A DNA stretch of 64,000 nucleotides from Halieaceae bacterium. GTDB lineage: Bacteria; Pseudomonadota; Gammaproteobacteria; Pseudomonadales; Halieaceae. Location of the stretch: NCBI GenBank assembly GCA_902613175.1, contig CACMGJ010000010.1:1-64000 (forward strand), in the 5' to 3' direction. Shown here piece by piece: positions 9,628 to 19,612 of the stretch; position 1 is the stretch's first letter, and every line of letters starts with the position of its first letter. The notes beneath the pieces are model-generated. The model did no database searches and had not been told where the DNA came from. It saw nothing but the letters and a program-made list of their open reading frames with translations. Position numbers and translations under genes: made by a program.

Positions 9628-10570
9628 TTACAGCGCTCCAGCAATTACGTTCGAGAATCGCTTTTGTGGCTTCGACGCATCCACCAACTACCTCAAGGGG
9701 CTCCCCGCAACAGGTCACTGTGTCGACGATCCGAGCGATGGGCTTCAGCCCTTGCTCCTCGGCAAACTTGGACGAGCCAACCATTAGTGCGGCCGCGGCA
9801 TCACACATCGCTGGCGAATTAGCCGCTGTATGAAGATGGCTAATCTCACTCAAGCCAGGAAATTTCGCGAGCTATACCTGATCAGATCCCGCCTTCCCCA
9901 AATCACCGAAAACACTGGGCATCGCGGCAAGTCGATCGGGGGTAAGCGAGGGTCTGACGCATTCATCGCTACAAACCAATCCCTTCGATGTCGCTATGGG
10001 CAGGATGGAGGTGAAGCGTTCTTCCTTTTGCGCGCGCAGTGCTCGCTGATGACTGCCGAACGCCACAGCATCGAGATCCGTGCGCGACATCTCCCCTCGA
10101 GAGGCAATGAGATCAGCACCCGCCCCCATGAGTAGCATCTGATGATTGACGCCAAAGTCGTGATCAGCGAAGACCCGGGCGCCGTCTGCCATTAGAGGTA
10201 TCCGCGACATCATTTCTACACCGCCAGCCACCAATGCAGAGGTTTGCCCACAATTCACTTTCATTGCAGCCAGTGCAATTGCATCGATACTGGATGAGCA
10301 AAATCGATTGATCGTCATCCTGGCGACTGATGCTGGCCAACCCGCTCTTAAGGCAGAGGTTTTGGCGATGTTGGCCGCCTGTTCGCCCTGCTGGGTGACA
10401 CAACCAAGAATGACTTCAGAAAGCGATACGGGATCGACTTGCGTGCGCAGCACAAGTTCATGGTAAAGCTGATCCAGCAGGTCGGAGGGAGAGAGTTCGT
10501 GAAGCCCGCCGGATTCCTTTGCTTCTGTTCGGGGGCTCCGCAGCGCCTCTAGGACAAACGCATCAATCAA
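9602..10570 (-). pseudogene. Acetyl-CoA acyltransferase/thiolase, interrupted by in-frame TAG at 9872-9874 and truncated at the C-terminus
   Basis: MIDAFVLEALRSPRTEAKESGGLHELSP...NRFCSSSIDAI...DQV(*)LAKFPGLSEISHLHTAANSPAMCDAAAALM; same frame on both sides of TAG; lacks downstream NEAFA, GGAIAxGHP and CxGGGxG motifs. Confidence 0.8.
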
Positions 10571-11806
10571 TCACGCACCCACACCTACCACCAGACTCGC
10601 GCAGGTGGTTGTGCTACCGCCCATGTTGAAGGTCAGTAAATTTCGCGCATCAGGTATCTGGTACGCACCTGCTCTGCCAGAAACTTGCTTCGCACAATCA
10701 AGCGCCATTCGAACACCGGTCGCGCCCACAGGATGGCCCAGTCCAATCAATCCCCCGCTGGCATTGATCGGAAAATCACCATCAATAGCAATACGACCAG
10801 CTTCCACGGCTTTCCAACTCTCGCCGGGTTTCGTAAAACCGGAATGATCTATCGCCATGTATTCGGTAACGGTGAAACAGTCGTGAGTCTCAAGCCCGTC
10901 CACCTCATCAGCAGCGCCAAAGCCTGCGCGATTTAATGCATCGGACATAGTCTTTGCTGCATGAGGAAAAATGAGATCATCGCCACGCGACCGCGCAAGC
11001 TTTGTCTCCAGAGAAATGGGCGCTGAGCAATGGCCCCAACCCTTGATACGCGGTATGTCCTGCAACTTAAGACCTCGTTTTTCGGCATGTTGCCGCGCCA
11101 ACCTTTCGCTTGCGAGGACGATGCAGGCCGCGCCATCCGTAATCTGACCGCAGTCGAGTTTCCGTACTCGTCCCTCGATGACCGGGTTGAGTGTTTCATC
11201 ACCACGAAAACTGCCTTCGGCGAACTGCCAAGCACGTGTTTGTGCATTCTCGTTCAACTTGGCATTGGCAAAATTGATTTCGGCTATCTGCGTTAAATGA
11301 TCATCTCGAATACCGAAACGCCGGTCATATTCCTCGGTAATCAAATCGAACATAAACGGCCAGGGAAAGTCACAGCTGAGCGCTTCGTGGCCGTGTCACG
11401 TTGCCGCGCCTAAATACTCAGCACCGGTTTTACCGCTCACATTTCGCATGAGCTCAAGTCCAACCACACAGGCAGTCTCATAATGACCCGCCTCGATGTC
11501 CCGCATCGCACCGAGAATCGCCATTGAACCAGACGCACACGCTGCTTCGTGCCGAGACGTCGGCAACATCGCAAGTTCAGGGAATACTTGGCCGAAAAAG
11601 CCACCGATGAGACCTTGCCCGGCGAATAGATCGGCAACAAAATTTCCTACATGGCCGACCTCAATCTGGGCTGGTTCGATGCCTGCGTCCCTGATCCCAT
11701 CGGTCAGTGCCTCGGTAAACATGTCATACACTTCAAGGCCTTCACGCGCCCAATTACGCGCAAAATCCGTCTGACTGCCACCTAAAATATAGACGTTGCT
11801 GCTCAT
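10571..11806 (-). pseudogene. SCP2/acetyl-CoA acetyltransferase-type thiolase, interrupted by in-frame TGA at 11396-11398
   Basis: MSSNVYILGGSQTDFARN...HEAACASGSMAILGA...EYLGAAT(*)HGHEALSCDFPWPFMFDLITEEYDRRFG...GGLIGLGHPVGATG; reading frame preserved across stop. Confidence 0.8.
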
Positions 11807-12002
11807 GTCACGCCTCGATTTGTTATTTGTGTGAGGGATGAACGAATACTTTACTCGCTGCGTGCTATCAGCGCGAGTGAAACAGACTCTGCCTGTTAGA
11901 GGGATGAGGTATCCCTTATCAACGGAACTGCGCGAGATTGTGGTATGTGACCGCTCGAGCGGCACACCCGGTACCAGCCTTATCAACAACAACTCACATG
12001 AC

Positions 12003-12033
12003 AAAAAAACCACCCGATGGGTGGCTTCTTTTG
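12003..12033 (-). terminator. Rho-independent terminator downstream of tRNA-Lys
   Basis: Minus strand: CCACCC-ATC-GGGTGG stem followed by TTTTTTT. Confidence 0.75.
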
Positions 12034-12036
12034 AGA

Positions 12037-12112
12037 TGGTGGGTCGTGCTGGGTTCGAACCAGCGACCAATTGGTTAAAAGCCAACTGCTCTACCGACTG
12101 AGCTAACGACCC
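12037..12112 (-). tRNA. tRNA-Lys (anticodon TTT), CCA encoded
   Basis: Minus: GGGTCGTTAGCTCAGTCGGTAGAGCAGTTGGCTTTTAACCAATTGGTCGCTGGTTCGAACCAGCACGACCCACCA; complete cloverleaf. Confidence 0.95.
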
Positions 12113-12272
12113 GAAAACTGGTGCAAGAGGGCGCGTATCCTACGGTTTACGCGCGAAAAATCAAGCCTTGAAAATTACCGTCCCATGTCGCGTGTTTACA
12201 CGCCATAAGACCGGCGGGACAAAGCCGCAGAAACACCAAGACGAGCAATAACTCCGCGGCGCAGAACGCTTC

Positions 12273-13106
12273 TCAATCGAGGCTATCTAAAAAGTCCTTG
12301 GCCAATTGGGCCGCGGGATGTTGTTCCGCACCATAGTCGGCAATGACTTGGTTGAGATACTCCTTCGATCGATCTATGTTGCCCTTTAGTGCCTGGACTC
12401 GGCCCAGCTTGTAAAGCGCATCGGGGACCTTACGGTCGTTAGGGTATTGATCCAGCAACAACTGGAAATTCTGACGCGCCGACTCCGGGTCAACAGGCTC
12501 AATAACAAGATACAGCTCACCGAGCCAGTAGTGCGCATTGGGCGCAAATCGACCAAATGGATAACTGGCCAGGAAGGTATTAAACGCGTCAACTGCCGCC
12601 TCGAACTGTCGCTCTCTTACCAAGCCATACGCCGACTGATACGCCTCGCGCTCACCCGGCTGCACCTCGGCCACCGCCACTGGCACCACTGGTGACGGCA
12701 CACTGTCATCGGGAGCTGGGATATCCGTTTCCTGGTCGCCTTCGATGACAGCCGATGGATCGACTGTCCCGATGGCCGCTAAACGTCGATCCACCTCAAC
12801 GTAGCGTTCGAGAGACTGATCTTGCAGACGCATGAGCAGACTGGCCTGCTCTTCCACCAGCCCATTCAGCCGACGGATTTCTTCCTCTAGTTGCTGAACC
12901 CGAAGCGCAAGCGAACGTGAGCCCGTTGATGATAATGGAAGAGGCTGACTGCCGGTGAAGTCAGTAGAGGTGTCCGCCTGCGCGTAAGGAAGCACTGCCG
13001 CCTGCTCGGCCGCGGGCTCAACAGTGGTTACTTGAGCCACACTCGCCGATGCCCAAACAAAAAAGCCGGCGACAAGCGCCGGCTTCGTAACTCGTCGAAG
13101 AATCAT
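12273..13106 (-). CDS. cpoB: Tol-Pal system protein CpoB (YbgF)
   Basis: N-terminal coiled coil and C-terminal TPR (AYQSAYGLVRERQFEAAVDAFNTFLASYPFGRFAPNAHYWLGELY); adjacent to pal. Confidence 0.9.
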   Translation of the reverse strand: MILRRVTKPALVAGFFVWASASVAQVTTVEPAAEQAAVLPYAQADTSTDFTGSQPLPLSSTGSRSLALRVQQLEEEIRRLNGLVEEQASLLMRLQDQSLERYVEVDRRLAAIGTVDPSAVIEGDQETDIPAPDDSVPSPVVPVAVAEVQPGEREAYQSAYGLVRERQFEAAVDAFNTFLASYPFGRFAPNAHYWLGELYLVIEPVDPESARQNFQLLLDQYPNDRKVPDALYKLGRVQALKGNIDRSKEYLNQVIADYGAEQHPAAQLAKDFLDSLD

Positions 13107-13112
13107 AACGTC

Positions 13113-13679
13113 TTACTTGATCTCCACGCGTCGATTCTTCATCCAGCTAGACTCGCCTGAACCGTAAGCCACTGGATTTTCCTCGCCATAACTGATGGTT
13201 TCGATGCGATAAGCAGGAACACCACTGGCTACCATGTAATCACGCACCGCATTAGCACGACGCTCACCCAGAGCTAAGTTGTACTCTCGGGTGCCACGCT
13301 CATCCGTATGGCCCTCGAGTCGAACATTACCGCTATCGGCCATCATGAGAGCCACGTGTGCATCGATGGCAGCACTCGCGTCATCACTGAGTGATGAACT
13401 ATCGTAATCGAAGTAGAAAACACTACCGGCGGCGGAAGCAGCGTCCATTAGACGACGCTTCTCTTCGCGCTTTTCAGCCATCATCATGGCTTTCTCTTTT
13501 TCAATTGCTCGCTGCTCGGCAGCTGCAGCCTCAGCCGCTGCGGCTTGCTCTGCGGCAGCACGTTCTGCCACAGCCTGCGCTGCAGCTTCTTCCTTAGCGG
13601 CATTGCTTGAGCACGCGCTCACTAATGCAGCCATCAAAACAACAGCAGCGGCTTTCCCCAAAGTATTTTTCGTAGTCAT
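13113..13679 (-). CDS. pal: Peptidoglycan-associated lipoprotein Pal
   Basis: Lipobox VSACSS; OmpA-like VRLEGHTDERGTREYNLALGERRANAVRDYM. Confidence 0.95.
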   Translation of the reverse strand: MTTKNTLGKAAAVVLMAALVSACSSNAAKEEAAAQAVAERAAAEQAAAAEAAAAEQRAIEKEKAMMMAEKREEKRRLMDAASAAGSVFYFDYDSSSLSDDASAAIDAHVALMMADSGNVRLEGHTDERGTREYNLALGERRANAVRDYMVASGVPAYRIETISYGEENPVAYGSGESSWMKNRRVEIK

Positions 13680-13766
13680 GGCGTGTTTCCTACACAGGTT
13701 TCTTGAATACTACCCATAATGTAGCGCATATATGTCCATTTGTTGAACATGTAGGCTCTTTTTTCA

Positions 13767-15059
13767 TCATTGTTGCGGCAACATGGGAGACCAAGCAGGC
13801 TCCTGCACGCTACCCGAGCGCGCCGGCAAGCTGAATTTAACTCCCCCATCCACAGCGACCGCACCGAGCACACTCCGCTCACCTCGCTTAGTCGCATAAA
13901 TAACGAGCGATCCGTTGGGCGCAATACTGGGACTTTCATCCAGCGAAGTTTCGGTTAAAACAGTGAGTCGCTCAGTGACTAAATCGAAGACGGCAATGTG
14001 AAAACGTCCGTCTCGCTGATGCACCAGAGCCACGTTACGACCGTCTTCAGCGACACGCGCTCGCGCGTTATATCGCCCCTCGAAGGTCACCCGCTCGATC
14101 TTGCCGGTAGCGAGTTCATAACGGTAAATCTGTGGACGACCCCCGCGATCGGAGGTGAACAGGAGCGACTTACCGTCTGGCATCCAGGTGGGTTCCGTAT
14201 CGATGGCGTAATGCCGTGTCAGCCGGGTCAGTGCTTTTGTCTCAAGATCCAGGAGATAGATATCGGGACTACCATCCTTCGATAAGACTAGCGCCATAAA
14301 CCTGCCATCAGGAGACCATACCGGCGAGTTGTTTAAGCCCTGAAAATTGGTCAACTGCTCCCGCTCGCCGGTGGCGAGTACTTGTCGATAAATAGCAGGG
14401 CGAGACGACTCAAAAGAGACATAGGCAACTTCTTTACCATCGGGTGACCAACTCGGTGCCAAGATAGGGTCGCGCCCTTCAAGAAGGACAATAGGACGTC
14501 GGCCATCGGCATCCGCAACTGTCAACCGATAGAAGTCTTTGCCCTCAGGATTACGCGTCACTGACACATAAATAAGCCGGGTTGCGAAAGCGCCGGGTAT
14601 GCCGGTCAGCTTTTCATAAATCGCATCCGCGACGCCATGCGCCACCATGCGGGCCTCGGATTCGCTACCAACCACTTGACCTGAGAACAACTCAATACCT
14701 CGCTCGACATCGTGAAGCGCGAAATCAACACGTAATTGCGTGCCTTTGCTGACCCGACCGATCACTAAATACCGCGTCGCGATCGCTCGCCAGTCACGAT
14801 AAAATATATCCGCTTTCGATGTCGGCAGACTCAACATGTCACGGCGGCTAACAGGACTAAACTGACCACTGCGCGCAAGGTCGGAATCGACAATCTGTGC
14901 AAAGTCGACGGGCGATGTACCCAAGCCATCCCAGGCGAAGGGAGCAATTGCAATCGAGGTTGGATTATCGATGCCGCGCGTGACTTGAATCTCGAGTTGC
15001 CCCCAAGCAAGAGACGAATAAATCAGGCTCAACAAAAGGAGGGTTATGCGCTGCGCCAT
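13767..15059 (-). CDS. tolB: Tol-Pal system beta-propeller protein TolB
   Basis: TolB N-domain and repeated WSPDG propeller motifs; position in tol operon. Confidence 0.95.
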   Translation of the reverse strand: MAQRITLLLLSLIYSSLAWGQLEIQVTRGIDNPTSIAIAPFAWDGLGTSPVDFAQIVDSDLARSGQFSPVSRRDMLSLPTSKADIFYRDWRAIATRYLVIGRVSKGTQLRVDFALHDVERGIELFSGQVVGSESEARMVAHGVADAIYEKLTGIPGAFATRLIYVSVTRNPEGKDFYRLTVADADGRRPIVLLEGRDPILAPSWSPDGKEVAYVSFESSRPAIYRQVLATGEREQLTNFQGLNNSPVWSPDGRFMALVLSKDGSPDIYLLDLETKALTRLTRHYAIDTEPTWMPDGKSLLFTSDRGGRPQIYRYELATGKIERVTFEGRYNARARVAEDGRNVALVHQRDGRFHIAVFDLVTERLTVLTETSLDESPSIAPNGSLVIYATKRGERSVLGAVAVDGGVKFSLPARSGSVQEPAWSPMLPQQ

Positions 15060-15061
15060 AC

Positions 15062-15775
15062 CTAATACCTCAGATCTTCTGGCTTGAATCGTAGGGGGAA
15101 GCGTCGAAAGTATCGCTCGAAATCGGAAATAGACAAGACTGTGACCTCTGGGAAGCGCGCCACGCGCTCAACGGCTGTAATCGTACTGCGATCAAATGCC
15201 GTACTTCCACTACTGCTGGATATCGAGATACCGACGACTTCACCCGTGGGTACCAAGCTGATAATGAGCAGCACCTCCATACCGTTTCTCGCCGACGGCG
15301 GCCGTCGCCAATTCTGAGTGATTCGCGCCTGCATTAATCCGGCAACCTGCTGAACCTCGTTAACTTCCTCGTTGGGCAGTTGCTCATCGGCATCGGGTAA
15401 ATCTTCAAAGCCTGCCATCAACTCGCGTTGCAGCTCCGCAAGTCGCTCCTCCTGAGATACCTCAGGCGCAGACCCGGGCTGCTCAACGATAGGCTCAGGT
15501 GGTGGCGCCTCGATCTGTGGCGCCGGCGGAGGCGCGGGCTTTGGTTCGGGTTTCGGCTCTACCGCCTTCGGTTTGGGTTTGGATTTGGATTTGGGTTTGG
15601 GCTTTGGTTTTGGCTTAGATAACGAGACCAATGATGCCTGAACTACCTGTGGCTGCGCAGTGATCGTAGGCGAAGCAGTCGTCCACCCACCTTCCAGGGC
15701 AAAAACGAACAGCAGATGAACCAGTAACGCAACGAGCGCCGGAATTCCGAAAATGAGTAAACGATCCGAGTTCAC
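15062..15775 (-). CDS. tolA: Cell envelope protein TolA
   Basis: N-terminal TM, Lys/Pro-rich linker, C-terminal TonB/TolA-like domain; operon context. Confidence 0.88.
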   Translation of the reverse strand: MNSDRLLIFGIPALVALLVHLLFVFALEGGWTTASPTITAQPQVVQASLVSLSKPKPKPKPKSKSKPKPKAVEPKPEPKPAPPPAPQIEAPPPEPIVEQPGSAPEVSQEERLAELQRELMAGFEDLPDADEQLPNEEVNEVQQVAGLMQARITQNWRRPPSARNGMEVLLIISLVPTGEVVGISISSSSGSTAFDRSTITAVERVARFPEVTVLSISDFERYFRRFPLRFKPEDLRY

Positions 15776-16191
15776 TATCGCCTCGCAGGCGCCTCGGTCA
15801 CCAACCCGACAGATGGCGCCCCTGCTTCTTGCAGCTCTGACATCAGCACCACCACCTCTCCATAGGAAACGGCGGCGTCACCCCAGACCATTACCGCCTT
15901 ATCTGGGTTGCGCTTCAAAACGGTTGCGACACGCTGCTTGACGGTTTCCATGCTCAGTGCCTGATCATCACTGGTTCCCAAATTGAGGTATAGCCTCGCT
16001 TGCGCATCGATGGAGACAATGAGAGGTTCGGCGTCGCTGTCGGACACGGGCGAGGAGTCAGCCTTCGGCAAATCCACCTCGACACCCTGCATAAGCAGCG
16101 GTGCGGTCGCCATGAAAATAACCAGCAAGACCAACATCACATCGATGTAAGGCACGACATTTATTTCAGCGACGGCTCGTCGAGATCTCAC
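15775..16191 (-). CDS. tolR: Tol-Pal protein TolR (ExbD family)
   Basis: AEINVVPYIDVMLVLLVIFMATAPLL. Confidence 0.95.
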   Translation of the reverse strand: MRSRRAVAEINVVPYIDVMLVLLVIFMATAPLLMQGVEVDLPKADSSPVSDSDAEPLIVSIDAQARLYLNLGTSDDQALSMETVKQRVATVLKRNPDKAVMVWGDAAVSYGEVVVLMSELQEAGAPSVGLVTEAPARR

Positions 16192-16892
16192 TGGCTGTTG
16201 CCCCGCTTCTGAGCGTAACTCTGGCGTTGCAATAACCCCGAGAACTCATCAACAAACGACTCATAGCGATTGAGTAGCGCATCCGCCTTTGCCGCAAATC
16301 GGTTGTAGGCCAAGACCGCTGGAATGGCAGCAAATAGCCCCATAGCAGTCGCAATCAAGGCCTCCGAGATACCGGGAGCCACGGCCGCGAGCGTGGCCTG
16401 CGAGCTGGTAGCCAATCCTCGAAACGAGTGCATGATGCCCCAAACTGTTCCAAACAAACCGATGTAAGGACTGGTAGAGCCTACCGAGGCGAGGAACGGT
16501 AGGTGCCGCTCAAGTCGGTCGCTTTCGCGCATCAGGGCAACACGCATTGCTCGGCGAGAGCCCTCAACCATCGCCTCAGCATCCATATTTGGCTGGCGGG
16601 ACAGCTTCGAAAACTCTTTGAAGCCGGCTCTGAACAGCGCCTCACCACCCGTGATATCGACGCCCTCTTCAATCGCATCCGAGCCCTCTCGGTAGAGCTG
16701 TGCGAGATCCATTCCCGACCAAAATCGATCCTCAAAATCGAGCAACTCTTCATTCGCACGCCTCAGAATGATCACTCTCTGGACAATCATGAACCACGAT
16801 GTCACCGACGCGGCGACAAGTGTTGCCATCACAAACTTCACTGTGAGGCTTGCCCCAAGAATCAACTCGATAACGCTAAGTTCATCTGCCAT
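16188..16892 (-). CDS. tolQ: Tol-Pal protein TolQ (ExbB family)
   Basis: ASVGSTSPYIGLFGTVWGIMHSFRGLA...IPAVLAYNRF. Confidence 0.95.
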   Translation of the reverse strand: MADELSVIELILGASLTVKFVMATLVAASVTSWFMIVQRVIILRRANEELLDFEDRFWSGMDLAQLYREGSDAIEEGVDITGGEALFRAGFKEFSKLSRQPNMDAEAMVEGSRRAMRVALMRESDRLERHLPFLASVGSTSPYIGLFGTVWGIMHSFRGLATSSQATLAAVAPGISEALIATAMGLFAAIPAVLAYNRFAAKADALLNRYESFVDEFSGLLQRQSYAQKRGNSQ

Positions 16893-16927
16893 TTTTTATC
16901 TCACCACTCCTCTCTCACTCAGATGCT

Positions 16928-17320
16928 CTAAGTAAGTAATTCGCGCAATCCCTTTGGCATTCGTTTCGGTTTCCCCGATGTGCCATCGGTAAGAGCCACT
17001 CTCACCTGTCCGCTTGCAAGCTCAGTTCCCGATCGAACGACGGACTGCCTAAAGTCGATCGTGGCAGCACCACTGTTAACCACCTCGGCGACCGCCTCAA
17101 GCTGATCATCCAATCGCGCTGGCACGTGATAATCGATCGCTGCGGAGGTGACGACGAATACCGATCCATCTTCCGTCACCGCTGTTTTATCGACGCCCAG
17201 CGATCGGATAAGTTCCGTGCGCGCACGCTCAAAATACTTCAAATAATTGACGTAATAGACGATGCCGCCTGCGTCAGTGTCTTCAATATAAACTCTGATG
17301 GGGAGCCGGTACTCAGGCAT
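16928..17320 (-). CDS. ybgC: Acyl-CoA thioesterase YbgC (likely start [19 protein letters not shown] at 17320)
   Basis: [30 protein letters not shown] hot-dog thioesterase motif. Confidence 0.92.
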   Translation of the reverse strand: MPEYRLPIRVYIEDTDAGGIVYYVNYLKYFERARTELIRSLGVDKTAVTEDGSVFVVTSAAIDYHVPARLDDQLEAVAEVVNSGAATIDFRQSVVRSGTELASGQVRVALTDGTSGKPKRMPKGLRELLT

Positions 17321-18374
17321 CACCCTGCTCACCGAGGTCCAAAGAAAGATTACTACCTGTCTCGAGTGACTTTGGTGGCGCCAATCCAAAATGCCGGTAT
17401 GCCGCATTAGTCACAACTCTCCCCCGCGGGGTGCGGACAATCAGTCCCTGCTGAATAAGATAGGGCTCGATGACATCTTCGAGCGTTCCGCGCTCTTCGG
17501 ATAATGCGGCAGCCAGGCTATCAATACCAACCGGCCCACCCTCGAACTTTTCGATCAGTGCGAGCAGGAATCGTCGATCGAGGTGATCAAAACCCTGCTC
17601 ATCAACACTGAGCATATCCAGCGCCTGCTCTGCCATCAGTTGATTAATGACACCGTCACCTTTGACTTGCGCATAATCCCGAACACGTCGCATCAGTCGA
17701 TTGGCAATCCGAGGGGTGCCTCGCGATCGCTTGGCTATCTCAAGCGCACCCGCGTCATCTGCCTCAACCTCAAGGATCGATGCGGCACGGGACAAAATGC
17801 GCTTCAGATCGCTGACCTCATAAAACTCCAATCGCTGAACAATGCCAAAACGATCTCTCAGCGGCGATGTCAGCAAGCCCGCTCGGGTCGTAGCGCCCAC
17901 GAGAGTAAAGGGTGGCAGGTCTAATTTAATCGAGCGTGCCGCAGGTCCCTCCCCAATCATAATGTCTAGCTGAAAGTCCTCCATAGCGGGATAGAGTATT
18001 TCTTCGACGTAAGGACTGAGCCGGTGGATTTCGTCGATAAACAGGACATCGTTGGGTTCAAGATTGGTCATGATGGCCGCAATATCACCTGCCTTTTCTA
18101 GTACGGGGCCACTGGTGGTCTTGAGTTGCACGCCCATTTCATTTGCGATGATGCTCGCCAGGGTCGTTTTGCCGAGACCTGGCGGACCGAAGATGAGCGT
18201 GTGATCAAGTGGCTCACCCCGACCTTTGGCTGCCGACAGAAAGATCTCCATCTGCTCTCGGACAGCAGACTGACCGATATAGTCATTGAGCGTCTGTGGT
18301 CTGACCGCGCGATCGAGGGCCGTCTCGCGGTTATCAGCGGCACCTCCAGCGACTAAACGATCGGTTTCAATCAC
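17313..18374 (-). CDS. ruvB: Holliday junction helicase RuvB
   Basis: [45 protein letters not shown]. Confidence 0.98.
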   Translation of the reverse strand: MIETDRLVAGGAADNRETALDRAVRPQTLNDYIGQSAVREQMEIFLSAAKGRGEPLDHTLIFGPPGLGKTTLASIIANEMGVQLKTTSGPVLEKAGDIAAIMTNLEPNDVLFIDEIHRLSPYVEEILYPAMEDFQLDIMIGEGPAARSIKLDLPPFTLVGATTRAGLLTSPLRDRFGIVQRLEFYEVSDLKRILSRAASILEVEADDAGALEIAKRSRGTPRIANRLMRRVRDYAQVKGDGVINQLMAEQALDMLSVDEQGFDHLDRRFLLALIEKFEGGPVGIDSLAAALSEERGTLEDVIEPYLIQQGLIVRTPRGRVVTNAAYRHFGLAPPKSLETGSNLSLDLGEQGDA

Positions 18375-18409
18375 GGCATTCTCTCAGGCTCTTCATCGTA
18401 TCCACACCA

Positions 18410-19015
18410 TTATCGCATTGCCGTCTGAAGCGCGGCTCGAATTAGTGTTTCGCTGCTATCAATCTCATCCAAATCCACCGCCGACACCAATCTAGATGCC
18501 TCAGTGGGCTTGTATCCGAGCGCAACAAGTGCCTGTTCAGCCTCGGCCCGCATATCGGTGACTACAGGCTGTGCTGCCGTCACAGACGCGCCCGGAAGCA
18601 CGTCGGATAGCCACTGCCCGGCTTTATCTCGCATCTCCACCAGCAATCGCTCGCCCGTCTTCTTTCCAACGCCGGGAAGGGCAACGAGTGCATCGACGTC
18701 ATTTCGGTTCATGCAGGCGGCGAACTGCTCCGTATCCATGCGGGAAAGGATGGCCAAGGCGAGTTTTGGGCCCACACCATTCACTTTGATCAGGTCTCGA
18801 AACAGACGACGGTCGATTTCTCTCACGAAGCCATACAACTGCTGCGCATCTTCTCTGACCACAAAGTGGGTCAGGATGATGGTCTCTTCACCTACGGCAG
18901 GCAGTTGATAAATGGTTGTCATCGGGACGCGAACCTCGTAGCCAACACCAGCCACATCAATAATGACCTCAGGGGCCTGCTTGACCAGCAAAATGCCGCG
19001 GAGTCTCTCGATCAT
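18410..19015 (-). CDS. ruvA: Holliday junction protein RuvA
   Basis: MIERLRGILLVKQAPEVIIDVAGVGYEV...LPGVGKKTGERLLVEMRDK. Confidence 0.97.
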   Translation of the reverse strand: MIERLRGILLVKQAPEVIIDVAGVGYEVRVPMTTIYQLPAVGEETIILTHFVVREDAQQLYGFVREIDRRLFRDLIKVNGVGPKLALAILSRMDTEQFAACMNRNDVDALVALPGVGKKTGERLLVEMRDKAGQWLSDVLPGASVTAAQPVVTDMRAEAEQALVALGYKPTEASRLVSAVDLDEIDSSETLIRAALQTAMR

Positions 19016-19028
19016 GGCTGCGTCCCCA

Positions 19029-19547
19029 TTACTTTAATCGCCCTGTAGCGAAGGCCTGTGCTCCGGTCGCTCGTCTTACGGCCGCACCACTAATGTGACA
19101 CAGTGCCGCAGCGAGTGCATCGCTGGCATCCTCTTGCGGCGTTGACGGCAGCTTGAGTAGACGTGTGATCATGTGCTGCACTTGGGCTTTACTCGCACCG
19201 CCAGTGCCCACAACCGCCTGTTTAATCTGACGTGTCGCGTACTCGTGAACTTCAAGATCTGCGAGCGCGCAAACGACCATAGCCGCACCGCGAGCTTGCC
19301 CTAGCTTTAGCGCAGAATCTGCGCTCTTGGCCATAAATACCTGCTCTATCACGGCTAGCGTCGGTTGATACTCGGAAATGATCTGATCGAGCGATTCGGC
19401 AAGCACCTTAAGGCGCGCAGCGAGTAGCTCATCGACCGGCAACTTGATCACGCCACTCGTCACGTAATGCGTGCGCTTACCATCGTTTTCAACTATGCCA
19501 AATCCCGTCTTTCGCGAGCCGGGATCAATCCCCAGAATTCTTGTCAC
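19029..19547 (-). CDS. ruvC: Crossover junction endonuclease RuvC
   Basis: [18 protein letters not shown]...[23 protein letters not shown]. Confidence 0.97.
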   Translation of the reverse strand: MTRILGIDPGSRKTGFGIVENDGKRTHYVTSGVIKLPVDELLAARLKVLAESLDQIISEYQPTLAVIEQVFMAKSADSALKLGQARGAAMVVCALADLEVHEYATRQIKQAVVGTGGASKAQVQHMITRLLKLPSTPQEDASDALAAALCHISGAAVRRATGAQAFATGRLK

Positions 19548-19580
19548 AATGCCTCTCCGCCCATGGTCTGATTGTGCGGG

Positions 19581-19607
19581 AAAGAAGCGCTGACGTCATG
19601 TCAGCGC
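19581..19607 (-). terminator. Terminator between aspS and ruvC
   Basis: Perfect 8-bp stem GCGCTGAC-(GTCAT)-GTCAGCGC, followed on the minus strand by TTCTTT. Confidence 0.65.
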
Positions 19608-19612
19608 AGAAA

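Noticed and set aside
9872-11398. Genome-wide TGA or TAG recoding as explanation for interrupted thiolases
   Set aside because: TGA terminates the Nramp-like gene 1 nt before pxpA, and TAG terminates argF, proS and the GS-like gene at natural ends, so neither codon is globally reassigned.
11838-12101. ORF ending in GRAGFEPATNWLKANCSTD
   Set aside because: It is translated through the antisense of tRNA-Lys, a classic spurious ORF. The upstream extension of the 11396-12085 ORF past 11806 is rejected for the same reason.
12037-12112. tRNA-Lys as integration site for a genomic island
   Set aside because: I saw no integrase, no duplicated tRNA 3' end and no accessory cargo next to it; neighbouring decayed thiolases alone do not support an island.
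15566-15622. Telomere-like or regulatory tandem repeat
   Set aside because: It lies inside tolA and is explained by Lys-Pro codons; kept only as a coding repeat.
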